Source: an uncultured Ruminococcus sp.
GTDB taxonomy: Bacteria > Bacillota > Clostridia > Oscillospirales > Ruminococcaceae
DNA: 7,247 nt
NCBI GenBank assembly: GCA_900551505.1
Contig: URWK01000064.1
Location: forward strand, 1-7,247
Reading direction: 5' to 3'
Shown here piece after piece: positions 1-5,543 of this stretch (positions are counted from its first letter, which is position 1; the number at the start of each line of letters is the position of its first letter). A model generated the notes under the pieces. The model saw only the letters and a program-made list of their open reading frames with translations, had not been told where the DNA came from and ran no database searches. The position numbers were made by a program, and so were the translations under genes.

Positions 1-110
1 TTTTTTTTTTTTTTTTTTTTTTTTTATTTTTTTTATTTTTTTTTTATTATTTTTTTTTGCATTATTTTTTTTTGGGGGGGGTTTTTTTTTTTTTTCCCCC
101 CCCCCCCCCG
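1..110. repeat. Homopolymer-rich contig end
   Basis: This stretch is almost only T (25 T at 1-25, then T blocks broken by single A), followed by 8 G (74-81), 14 T (82-95) and 14 C (96-109). No gene can be supported here; any open frame across it is low-complexity translation. The abrupt switch between different homopolymers directly after an intrinsic terminator looks like an assembly or sequencing artefact rather than genomic sequence, although a real low-complexity tract cannot be excluded. Confidence 0.75.
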
Positions 111-126
111 AAAAACCTTATAAAAC

Positions 127-154
127 AAAAAACCGCCCATTCAGGACGGTTTTT
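127..154 (-). terminator. Intrinsic terminator of the sugar transporter operon
   Basis: On the minus strand, about 20 nt after the permease stop codon, an 8-bp stem (AACCGTCC with GGGCGGTT, one G-T pair) encloses a 5-nt loop and is followed by a run of six T. The plus strand also shows a T run (150-154), so the element could terminate in both directions. It closes the binding protein and permease transcript. Confidence 0.85.
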
Positions 155-173
155 AAAAGTCTTCTGTAAAAGA

Positions 174-1049
174 TTATTCCTTTACACCACCGAGAGCAAC
201 ACCGGCGATAATGTACTTAGAAAGTATGAGGTATACAACGATAAGTGGAATAATTGTGAAGAAGATACCTGTGTAAACCAGACCGTAGTCAGTTCTGAAC
301 TGGTCTGACTTAAGCATACTTACCATTACAGGAAGTGTGTACTTTGTCTTATCTGTGAGGATAATTGATGGTGTGAAGAAGTTGTTCCATGAAGTGATGA
401 AGTTGAAGATAGCTTGTGTAGCGATAGCCGGCTTACAAAGCGGAAGAGCAATCTGGAAGAATGTTCTGAACTCTGAACAACCGTCAATACGAGCAGCTTC
501 AACAAGTGAGATTGACAACGCACCGGACATATATTGCTTCATAAAGAATACTACTGCCGGAGCGGCAACAGCTGTTACGATAAGCGGAACAAATGAATTG
601 AGGAGTCCCATCTTACTCATGAACTGGTAGAAACCGATGATTGAAACCTGCTGAGGAATCATCATGATACCAAGAATGAATGCATAGAGCATATCTTTAC
701 CTTTGAACTGGTAAACTGTAAGACCGTAAGCTGTAGCTGTTGAGAAGAATACTGCAAGTGCAGTAAATCCAACAGAAATTATCATACTGTTTTTGAAACC
801 TGCAAGAACGTTTATGGTGTCTGAACGTGCAAGAAGGTTCTTAACGTTTTTCATGAATTCGCCGCCAGGAATGATTGTGATACCACTTTGAATCTGCTGG
901 CTAGTGATTGTAGTATTTACGAATGTAATCCAGAATGGGAATATACTGATGATAGAAAGGATAACAAGAACTGCTATAACAATTATTCTCTGGATTAAAA
1001 CGCCTCTTGAATAGCTTTTTGTATCATTTGAATAGTTATTTGCACTCAT
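174..1049 (-). CDS. Carbohydrate ABC transporter permease, MalG/LacG type (CUT1)
   Basis: A 291-residue inner-membrane subunit of a binding-protein-dependent sugar importer. Six hydrophobic segments are visible (about 20-42, 86-108, 120-139, 150-171, 207-227 and 262-281). The conserved cytoplasmic EAA loop that docks the ATPase is present: E184-A-A-R-I-D-G190, then L202-P203 after the usual spacing. The C-terminus ends in GVALGGVKE, resembling the typical tail of the MalG-like partner. The ATG overlaps the stop of the upstream permease (ATGA at 1046-1049), with GGAGG nine bases before the start inside the upstream gene, so the two permeases are translationally coupled and almost certainly pair as a heterodimer. 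Length is normal for the family (about 270-300). Family assignment is firm; the sugar is not identifiable from the sequence, and no ATPase gene is adjacent. Confidence 0.93.
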   Translation of the reverse strand: MSANNYSNDTKSYSRGVLIQRIIVIAVLVILSIISIFPFWITFVNTTITSQQIQSGITIIPGGEFMKNVKNLLARSDTINVLAGFKNSMIISVGFTALAVFFSTATAYGLTVYQFKGKDMLYAFILGIMMIPQQVSIIGFYQFMSKMGLLNSFVPLIVTAVAAPAVVFFMKQYMSGALSISLVEAARIDGCSEFRTFFQIALPLCKPAIATQAIFNFITSWNNFFTPSIILTDKTKYTLPVMVSMLKSDQFRTDYGLVYTGIFFTIIPLIVVYLILSKYIIAGVALGGVKE

Positions 1050-2071
1050 ACTCCAAGACCTCCGCTCATTTTTGCACCCTGCTTAGCAAGCTTTTTCTGT
1101 TTCTTGATGTATTTCTTTCTTGCAGCTTCGTCCTTATCTCTCATAATGTAGAAGAGAAGAATACTAAGTACAGCTGTTACGATAAAGAGTACAACAGATG
1201 CTGCTGCGGCATGACCATAGTCAAGTGATGAACCAAATGCAAGTTCCGTAATGTACATGGTGACTGTTCTTGTTGTGCCGTTCGGGTTACCTTTGTTGAG
1301 AAGCTTCGGAACGTCATAAAGCTGAAGACCACCGATAAGTGATGTTACGAGGTTGTAAAGCATGATTGGCTGGATTTCCGGAAGTGTGATATGTATAAAT
1401 GTTTCAAAACTTGTAGCTCCGTCAATTGATGCAGCTTCAAAGAGTGAAGGGTTTATACCAAGAATACCGGATATAAGTACCAACATAGTCTGTCCATACC
1501 ACATCCATGTCTGAATGAATGAAACGATACCTCTTGTCCAACCTACACTTCTGAAGAATTCAAATGGCTGTTTGATGATTCCCATACTTGTGAGAAGGTT
1601 GTTGATAGGTGCGTGCGGATAGTCGAAAAGTGAAGTAAAGAGTACGGCAATAGATGCTGCTGTGATAACGTTTGGAAGATAAATAAGAACCTTGAAAACG
1701 CCCATACCTTTAATCTTCAGGCGGATATTTGTGAACCACTCAGCAAGCAAAAGTGCAAGTCCGAGCTGTGGGATAAAGTTGAAGCCCCACATAATGAATG
1801 TGTTCTTGAATGATTCAAGAAGTGATTTGTTATCAACGAAGTACGAGAAGTTCTGTAAGCCTACAGGATTCGGACCTGTTGAAATCGCAACGCCTGTTGC
1901 AAGGTCTACTTTGTTGAGATATTCCTGAGTACTGAGCCAGAAAGTATAAATCAACGGGTAGAACTGGAAGATGAAATAGATGATAAAGAACGGCGCAACA
2001 AATATGTAGCCATATTTACTATAGCTTACACTTTTGATACGCGAAGAACTACTACTCATAAGTTCATTCAC
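1046..2071 (-). CDS. Carbohydrate ABC transporter permease, MalF/UgpA type (CUT1)
   Basis: A 341-residue inner-membrane permease, partner of the permease just downstream. Hydrophobic segments lie near 20-42, 89-110, 126-147, 182-204, 235-252 and 290-310. The EAA loop reads E212-A-A-S-I-D-G218 with L230-P231. The segment LPNVITAASIAVLFTSLFD (132-150) is typical of the MalF/UgpA side of CUT1 importers. A strongly basic tail (311-334) follows the last membrane segment. The start is uncertain: the longest frame begins at GTG 2071, only one base after AAGGAG, which is too close. An in-frame ATG at 2059 would give 337 residues but sits 13 bases away. The gene lies 251 bp after the binding-protein stop, behind a structured spacer. 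Function as a sugar permease is firm; the substrate is unknown. Confidence 0.92.
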   Translation of the reverse strand: MNELMSSSSSRIKSVSYSKYGYIFVAPFFIIYFIFQFYPLIYTFWLSTQEYLNKVDLATGVAISTGPNPVGLQNFSYFVDNKSLLESFKNTFIMWGFNFIPQLGLALLLAEWFTNIRLKIKGMGVFKVLIYLPNVITAASIAVLFTSLFDYPHAPINNLLTSMGIIKQPFEFFRSVGWTRGIVSFIQTWMWYGQTMLVLISGILGINPSLFEAASIDGATSFETFIHITLPEIQPIMLYNLVTSLIGGLQLYDVPKLLNKGNPNGTTRTVTMYITELAFGSSLDYGHAAAASVVLFIVTAVLSILLFYIMRDKDEAARKKYIKKQKKLAKQGAKMSGGLGV

Positions 2072-2078
2072 ACTCCTT
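2056..2078 (-). promoter_or_regulatory. Ribosome binding site and ambiguous start of the MalF-type permease
   Basis: AAGGAG occupies 2078-2073 (minus strand). Three starts compete: GTG 2071 (in frame, 1-nt spacing), ATG 2067 (out of frame, 5-nt spacing, the best placed) and ATG 2059 (in frame, 13-nt spacing). The out-of-frame ATG opens a three-codon frame (Met-Asn-Leu) whose TGA overlaps the ATG at 2059 as ATGA. Real initiation could be at 2059, possibly helped by termination-reinitiation from the mini-frame. What is seen is the layout; the coupling is inference. Confidence 0.5.
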
Positions 2079-2112
2079 CATGGAAATAAAATAAATTAAA
2101 GAATTACTGGGT

Positions 2113-2139
2113 GTTCACATACTTTTCGAGCATATGAAC
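2113..2139 (-). promoter_or_regulatory. 11-bp stem-loop upstream of the permease RBS
   Basis: Arms 2113-2123 and 2129-2139 pair over 11 bp (two G-T pairs when read on the minus strand) around a 5-nt loop CGAAA. It lies about 35 nt before the permease Shine-Dalgarno sequence and has no T tract after it. It may protect the 5' end of a processed permease mRNA or influence translation. The structure is deduced by hand pairing only. Confidence 0.5.
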
Positions 2140-2178
2140 AATTGTGAGTATTTATATTTTTCTCACATATTTCTCAAG

Positions 2179-2203
2179 GTTTTTTCTGAAATACAGAAAA
2201 AAC
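2179..2203 (-). promoter_or_regulatory. Perfect 10-bp stem-loop in the transporter spacer
   Basis: Arms GTTTTTTCTG (2179-2188) and CAGAAAAAAC (2194-2203) are exact reverse complements around a 5-nt loop. Three more pairs can form at 2176-2178 with 2205-2207 across a bulge. A T/A-rich stem without a following T tract on the minus strand is a weak terminator at best, so an RNA processing or stabilising hairpin is more likely. A weaker 6-bp stem (2210-2215 with 2225-2230) lies between this hairpin and the terminator-like hairpin at 2231-2263. Confidence 0.5.
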
Positions 2204-2230
2204 TCTTAAAATAACACGGGTATTGTTATT

Positions 2231-2263
2231 AAAAATGGGGCTGGGAGAGAATTCCCTGCCCCA
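2231..2263 (-). terminator. Terminator-like hairpin between binding protein and permeases (attenuator)
   Basis: On the minus strand TGGGGC (2263-2258) pairs with GCCCCA (2241-2236). A mismatch and an inner GGGA/TCCC stem follow, and the 3' arm is followed by TTTTT (2235-2231). This is a good intrinsic terminator form about 60 nt after the binding-protein stop. Because the permeases have no clear promoter of their own, partial read-through would give more binding protein than permease mRNA, a known arrangement in sugar ABC operons. Partial rather than full termination is inference. Confidence 0.65.
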
Positions 2264-2265
2264 AT

Positions 2266-2290
2266 CCGACACGCCCAGTTTTTGTCGGGC
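2266..2290 (-). promoter_or_regulatory. GC-rich stem-loop with possible pseudoknot
   Basis: CCGACA (2288-2283 read on the minus strand) pairs with TGTCGG (2271-2266). In addition GCCC (2290-2287) can pair with GGGC (2276-2273). The two pairings interleave with GACA/TGTC in the order of an H-type pseudoknot. It lies just 3' of the binding-protein stop and two bases before the terminator-like hairpin, so it could be a 3' stability element for the binding-protein mRNA. Simple hairpin or pseudoknot cannot be decided from sequence. Confidence 0.45.
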
Positions 2291-2322
2291 TGTTATTATC
2301 TTTTAATTTCTGTTAAGAAAAA

Positions 2323-3939
2323 TTATTCAATTTCGATAGAAGGAATGAGGTCCTTAACATCAGTCTTGAACTGTGAAACAGCAGCGTCCTTGTCCTTTTC
2401 GCCGTTAGCATAAGACTTGTAGCATTCCTTGAACTTGTCGTTGATTGTCTGGTCGAATGCAGTCATAGTAGAAACGTTGATGTTTTCGAGCTGTTCCTTG
2501 AAGAGTGTGTAGTGGTCCTGACCGCCGAGGAAGTCGAATGTGAATCCGTCAGCAATGATGCTGTCGATAGCTTCCTTGTTGTTTACGAAGTCCTTAGAAC
2601 CAAGTGCGTAGTTCTTCATGCTTTCTGTATTGAGAGTGAAGTAAGAAATGATGTCCTGAATGATATCAGCGTTATCGCATGACGGAGGAACAACGAGCCA
2701 TGTACCGCCCCAGTAATATGGTGAAGGACCTGTGATAGCTCTCCAGTCGCCGTATGAACCTGCTTCAGGTGAACCAACTTCTACGCCGTCAGCAAGACCT
2801 GATTTTTCTTCGTTGAGCTTAGCACCTGAGTTTTCAAGCATTGTCCACTGAATGCCCCATGTTGAGAAGAAAGCACCCATTGTTCTTGTTTCAGCTGTAT
2901 TTGAAAGAGCTGCGTTCCAGCCTGTTGACCACTGGTCTACGCCGACTGTAAGGTCATGACCTTCGCCTGATACGAGGTACTTAGCGAGTTCGAGGAATTC
3001 GTCAACTTCAGGTGAAACAGAAAGCTTACCGTTGTCAATCCAAGATGTTGTACGGTTAGTTCTGTAAACCTGCCAAACGTCTTCAATACCCTGAATGAGC
3101 TTAACCTTGCCTTCAGAAGCATCGTAAACTTCCTTAGCAGTAGCCTTGAAAGCGTCCCAGTCCTTAACCTTTTCCTGCATAGCCTTTTCGTCTTCTACGT
3201 TAAGGAGTTCCTTAGCGAGTGATGGACGATAAAGGAAAAGTCCAGGAGCAGCCTGCCATGAAACACCCTTGATTTCGCCGTTGAGCTTGCTTGTACCAAC
3301 AACCTTTGTGTAGTCGTACTGGTTGCTGAGGTCAGCTTCTGTGATACCAACCTGGCTGAGAGGAGCTGTAGCATCGTCATTGTTGATATATTTAAGAGCG
3401 TAGTCAGCTTCTGCAAGATAGAGGTCACCGAGGTCCTTGTCATCTGTCTGGAGAATGTTGTCAAGAGCTGTCTGGTAAGCACCACCGTCTGAAGGGTTGA
3501 TTACATAACCTGTTTCTGTGTTAAGAGTCTTACCATTCTTGAAAGTGATAGTCTTTGTAGCTTCGTCATACTTAGCACCAGTTGATTCGTCCTTGCAGTA
3601 GTAGTTGAGAAGCATATTGAGGAATTCCTGGTTCCATGAGTGGATAACTACTTCGTTACCGTCTGTAGGAAGTGAGATTTCTCCTGTAGCACCGCCGGTA
3701 GAACCTGAATTGCTGTCGTCCTTGCTGTCAGCAGAGCTGTCAGCTGAACTTTCATCAGCCTTGCTTTCGTCAGCCTTGCTTTCTTCCTTTGAAGAGCTTT
3801 CTTCCTTTGAAGAAGATGAAGATGATGATGAAGATGAAGATGATGATGAGCTGTTAGAACCGCCATCACAACCTGCAAGTGCTGTTACTGTCATACCGAG
3901 TGCAGCAACGAGTGCAAGTGTCTTTTTAAGTTTGTTCAT
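2323..3939 (-). CDS. Sugar-binding lipoprotein of a CUT1 ABC transporter
   Basis: A 538-residue extracytoplasmic solute-binding protein that captures a sugar or oligosaccharide and delivers it to the two permeases encoded downstream. It has a basic N-terminus, a hydrophobic signal core and a clean lipobox L21-A-G-C24, so Cys24 should be lipidated and anchored to the membrane. A flexible spacer follows: 15 serines (30-44), then Lys/Asp/Glu/Ser repeats to about residue 76 and a Gly/Ser/Thr stretch. The binding domain starts near residue 88. Tryptophan- and tyrosine-rich stretches around 361 (WGIQW) and 405-420 (YYWGGTW) fit aromatic stacking against sugar rings. The C-terminal Y-x-x-GE segment is also seen in CUT1 binding proteins. 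The start is secure: ATG with AAGGAGG nine bases upstream. It is somewhat long for the family because of the linker. Substrate unknown. Confidence 0.92.
   Translation of the reverse strand: MNKLKKTLALVAALGMTVTALAGCDGGSNSSSSSSSSSSSSSSSKEESSSKEESKADESKADESSADSSADSKDDSNSGSTGGATGEISLPTDGNEVVIHSWNQEFLNMLLNYYCKDESTGAKYDEATKTITFKNGKTLNTETGYVINPSDGGAYQTALDNILQTDDKDLGDLYLAEADYALKYINNDDATAPLSQVGITEADLSNQYDYTKVVGTSKLNGEIKGVSWQAAPGLFLYRPSLAKELLNVEDEKAMQEKVKDWDAFKATAKEVYDASEGKVKLIQGIEDVWQVYRTNRTTSWIDNGKLSVSPEVDEFLELAKYLVSGEGHDLTVGVDQWSTGWNAALSNTAETRTMGAFFSTWGIQWTMLENSGAKLNEEKSGLADGVEVGSPEAGSYGDWRAITGPSPYYWGGTWLVVPPSCDNADIIQDIISYFTLNTESMKNYALGSKDFVNNKEAIDSIIADGFTFDFLGGQDHYTLFKEQLENINVSTMTAFDQTINDKFKECYKSYANGEKDKDAAVSQFKTDVKDLIPSIEIE
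3712..3852 (-). repeat. Low-complexity linker-coding repeat (poly-Ser, then KEES/KADE/SAD units)
   Basis: This stretch encodes residues 30-76 of the binding lipoprotein: 15 consecutive serines written almost only with TCA and TCT codons, then two KEES-type, two KADES-type and two SAD-type units. Such near-identical triplets are prone to replication slippage, so linker length may vary between strains. The strongly biased reverse strand produces long spurious acidic and His-rich frames, which are not genes. Confidence 0.8.
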
Positions 3940-3962
3940 TTAAAATTTCCTCCTTAGTAGTT

Positions 3963-3984
3963 TATTATATTAAGAAATATAATA
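3963..3984 (-). promoter_or_regulatory. Perfect 9-bp inverted repeat in the binding-protein leader
   Basis: Arms TATTATATT (3963-3971) and AATATAATA (3976-3984) are exact reverse complements with a 4-nt centre. The element ends about 12 nt upstream of the AAGGAGG. It overlaps two candidate -10 boxes (TATTAT at 3984-3979 and TATAAT in the other arm, minus strand), so it may be a repressor operator at the promoter, a 5' UTR hairpin, or simply a symmetric AT-rich -10 region. It lacks the central CG usual in LacI operators. Confidence 0.45.
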
Positions 3985-4006
3985 GCGTGTGGGACATCTA
4001 TTTAAA
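3979..4006 (-). promoter_or_regulatory. Candidate sigma-A promoter of the transporter operon
   Basis: On the minus strand a weak -35 (TTTAAA, 4006-4001) is separated by 16 nt from a good -10 (TATTAT, 3984-3979), which would place the start about 30-35 nt before the binding-protein ATG. The -35 matches consensus at only four positions, consistent with a promoter that needs derepression or help. An alternative -10 (TATAAT) sits in the other arm of the inverted repeat. Confidence 0.35.
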
Positions 4007-4048
4007 AGCAAAAGCTTAAAATAGCAAAAACAACGCATAACAACTCCG

Positions 4049-4079
4049 GACACCTTTTATTCAGTTTTTGGAAAGTGTC
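4049..4079 (-). terminator. Weak hairpin after the repressor gene
   Basis: GACAC (4079-4075, minus strand) and GTGTC (4053-4049) pair, with three further T-A pairs after a one-base bulge and a long A-rich loop. It begins about 20 nt after the lacI-type stop. No T tract follows directly (a TTGTTTTT stretch is some 15 nt later), so termination would be weak and read-through from the repressor gene into the transporter operon is possible. Confidence 0.25.
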
Positions 4080-4097
4080 TTGGTTGCTGAGCGTGAT

Positions 4098-5120
4098 TTA
4101 TATGTTAAGGTCTTTGACCGTACCGCCTTCAATGAACTTACCTTCAATGATAATCTTCTTGCTTTCCGTGAAGATTTCTTGTTTTTTCATAAGTTTCACG
4201 AGAATTTCGGCGGCTTTCCTGCCTATGCCGACTGTATTCTGGCGTATTGTTGTCAAAGGTGGTTGCATGACTTCTGAAATATAGATTCCGTCATATCCGG
4301 TAATTGAAACATCATTGGGAACTTTCAAGCCCATTTCTTCGATAGTGCCTTTTGCAACCATTGCCGAAAAATCGTCCGGCATAAGAATGCAGGTCGGGGG
4401 TTCGGAGAAACTGAGCATTTCCCTTACAAGTGACCTTGAGCTTTCCGCATCGTGATACTTGCCCTGCCTGATGTAGTCAGGGATAACAGGAAGACCTTCT
4501 TCTTTCATCGTATCCAGAAAAGCATTAAGGCGGATTGAGGTAATCTGCGAGCTGTCACCATATATGCAAGCTATTTTTCTGTGACCTTTTGAACTGACAT
4601 ACTTCACAAGAGTCTGCATACCGATTGAATTGTCGGAAGTAACCGAATAATGCCTTTCCGATTCAAAGTCTACTGCAACAAGCGGAATATCTCCGTTCAG
4701 AAGCTCAATGACTTCGGAATCGTAAAAGTCCATGCAGGCAACCATTATTCCGTCAACTCTGCGGTACTTGCAATGTTCATAATAGGACATGGCATTCTTT
4801 CCGATATGACGGCTGATAAAGGTAACATCATAACCCATTTTTTCAGCTTCGACCTTGAACCCGTTAAGTACAGGGGCAAAATAGCTGTGAGTGAAACCTT
4901 TTCCTGCCTTGTCCACGAACAGAACACCTATATTGAATGTTTTGTTTGTTTTCAAAGCCCTCGCCTGAGAATTAGGAAGATAGCCCATTTTTTTTGCGGT
5001 TGAACATACTCTTTTTCTTGTAGCTTCGCTGATATCGGTATGATTATTGAGAGCCTTGCTGACCGTAGCGATAGAAACACCGCATTGTCCAGCAATATCT
5101 TTAATTGAAACTATTTTCAT
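4098..5120 (-). CDS. LacI-family transcriptional regulator
   Basis: A 340-residue cytoplasmic DNA-binding repressor, probably controlling the adjacent sugar transporter. The N-terminus is a textbook LacI helix-turn-helix (residues 6-26: IKDIA...VSIATVSKALNN), followed by the third helix with R35-K-R-V and the hinge N50-S-Q-A-R-A-L-K57. The rest is a periplasmic-binding-protein-like effector domain (from about 62), with the family signature VPNDVSITGYDG and PPLTTIRQ near the C-terminus. I start at ATG 5120, which matches the usual LacI N-terminus. A TTG at 5135 would add five residues but has no ribosome binding site; the ATG itself has only a G-rich, closely spaced one. The gene lies 158 bp upstream of the binding-protein gene on the same strand. 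The effector is presumably the imported sugar or a breakdown product; this is inference. Confidence 0.93.
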   Translation of the reverse strand: MKIVSIKDIAGQCGVSIATVSKALNNHTDISEATRKRVCSTAKKMGYLPNSQARALKTNKTFNIGVLFVDKAGKGFTHSYFAPVLNGFKVEAEKMGYDVTFISRHIGKNAMSYYEHCKYRRVDGIMVACMDFYDSEVIELLNGDIPLVAVDFESERHYSVTSDNSIGMQTLVKYVSSKGHRKIACIYGDSSQITSIRLNAFLDTMKEEGLPVIPDYIRQGKYHDAESSRSLVREMLSFSEPPTCILMPDDFSAMVAKGTIEEMGLKVPNDVSITGYDGIYISEVMQPPLTTIRQNTVGIGRKAAEILVKLMKKQEIFTESKKIIIEGKFIEGGTVKDLNI

Positions 5121-5204
5121 CGCCCCCAATTTCAAAGTCCATCAAAGAAACACAAAAAAGAATGTCATACAAATCAAACTGAGAATAATCCGGTCTGTAA
5201 TATC

Positions 5205-5223
5205 AGGATATTTTTAATATCCT
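5205..5223 (-). promoter_or_regulatory. Perfect 8-bp palindrome in the lacI leader
   Basis: AGGATATT (5205-5212) and its exact reverse complement AATATCCT (5216-5223) flank a 3-nt centre. It lies about 32-50 nt downstream of the predicted start from the proximal promoter, inside the untranslated leader of the repressor gene. It could be an autoregulatory operator or an RNA hairpin. GGGGAGG precedes it on the minus strand, but only a 9-codon frame is nearby, which I do not count as a gene. Confidence 0.45.
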
Positions 5224-5262
5224 CCCCATGATAACAGCCCTGAGTTTATTCTAACCTAATAT

Positions 5263-5291
5263 ATTATACAAATTTATATTTGGATTGTCAA
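5263..5291 (-). promoter_or_regulatory. Proximal lacI promoter, perfect sigma-A consensus
   Basis: On the minus strand TTGACA (5291-5286), 17 nt, TATAAT (5268-5263): both hexamers and the spacing match the housekeeping consensus exactly. The predicted start is near 5256, leaving a leader of about 135 nt before the repressor ATG at 5120. Such a strong site for a repressor gene suggests it is itself controlled, for example by the palindrome at 5205-5223 or by the upstream dyads. Confidence 0.8.
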
Positions 5292-5342
5292 GTAAAATCT
5301 AAAGAAAACTGAAAACGGGCAATGTATTTCTGCCTTAAAGAT

Positions 5343-5372
5343 AATATAACACAAAAACTATGGGAATGTCAA
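5343..5372 (-). promoter_or_regulatory. Middle lacI promoter, sigma-A type
   Basis: On the minus strand TTGACA (5372-5367), 18 nt, TATATT (5348-5343). The -35 is perfect and the -10 has one mismatch. The predicted start is near 5336. It lies about 80 bp upstream of the proximal promoter and points the same way, with no convincing terminator between them. Confidence 0.6.
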
Positions 5373-5409
5373 CAAACAAGGCATAATTCATATGTTAATT
5401 TATTATTCG

Positions 5410-5426
5410 TGACAAAATACTTGTCA
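5410..5426 (-). promoter_or_regulatory. Dyad TGACAA-N5-TTGTCA
   Basis: An exact 6-bp inverted repeat (5410-5415 written TGACAA on the plus strand, 5421-5426 TTGTCA) spaced by five bases, lying between the distal and middle promoters. Half-site length and spacing fit a dimeric repressor or activator site. It also contains an isolated TTGACA on the minus strand (5427-5422) without a good -10. Confidence 0.35.
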
Positions 5427-5467
5427 AAATGTCTTGAAATCACGAAAATTTCACAGGCTTTTCAATC

Positions 5468-5481
5468 TTTAAACGTTTTCG
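5468..5481 (-). promoter_or_regulatory. CG-centred cre/LacI-operator-like site
   Basis: The core AAACGTTT (5471-5478) is a perfect palindrome with a central CG, as is typical of operators of the LacI/CcpA family. Against the catabolite-responsive element consensus TGWAANCGNTNWCA I count 12 of 14 matches. It begins right at the predicted start site (about 5482) of the distal promoter, the usual position for a repressor roadblock. It may bind the neighbouring LacI-type protein or CcpA; the sequence cannot decide which. Confidence 0.45.
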
Positions 5482-5488
5482 TACCTCT

Positions 5489-5517
5489 AATATACAATGT
5501 TCACAAAGAAAAGTCAA
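5489..5517 (-). promoter_or_regulatory. Distal promoter toward lacI, sigma-A type
   Basis: On the minus strand TTGACT (5517-5512), 17 nt, TATATT (5494-5489): one mismatch in each hexamer and ideal spacing. It starts about 25 nt beyond the stop of the possible 44-codon ORF. Transcripts would reach lacI after about 360 nt of leader unless stopped or processed, or could make a short RNA. Confidence 0.6.
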
Positions 5518-5543
5518 TGTTTTAAGCCAATCTTTCATAATTT

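Noticed and set aside
57..308. Plus-strand 83-codon open frame
   Set aside because: Begins in the homopolymer tract and continues antisense to the MalG-type permease; composition is low-complexity Phe/Pro.
3605..3943. Plus-strand 112-codon acidic frame, and a His/Leu-rich minus frame in the same place
   Set aside because: Mirror images of the poly-Ser/KEES repeat in the lipoprotein linker; no independent ribosome binding site or promoter.
4068..5003. Plus-strand frames of 69 and 117 codons across the repressor gene
   Set aside because: Antisense shadows of a clear LacI-family coding sequence.
5203..5229. Nine-codon minus-strand frame in the lacI leader
   Set aside because: No ribosome binding site before its ATG; the GGGGAGG lies inside it. 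The palindrome explains the sequence better.
5322..5525. Plus-strand 67-codon frame in the spacer
   Set aside because: No Shine-Dalgarno sequence, and it runs antisense across two well-formed minus-strand promoters; composition looks random.
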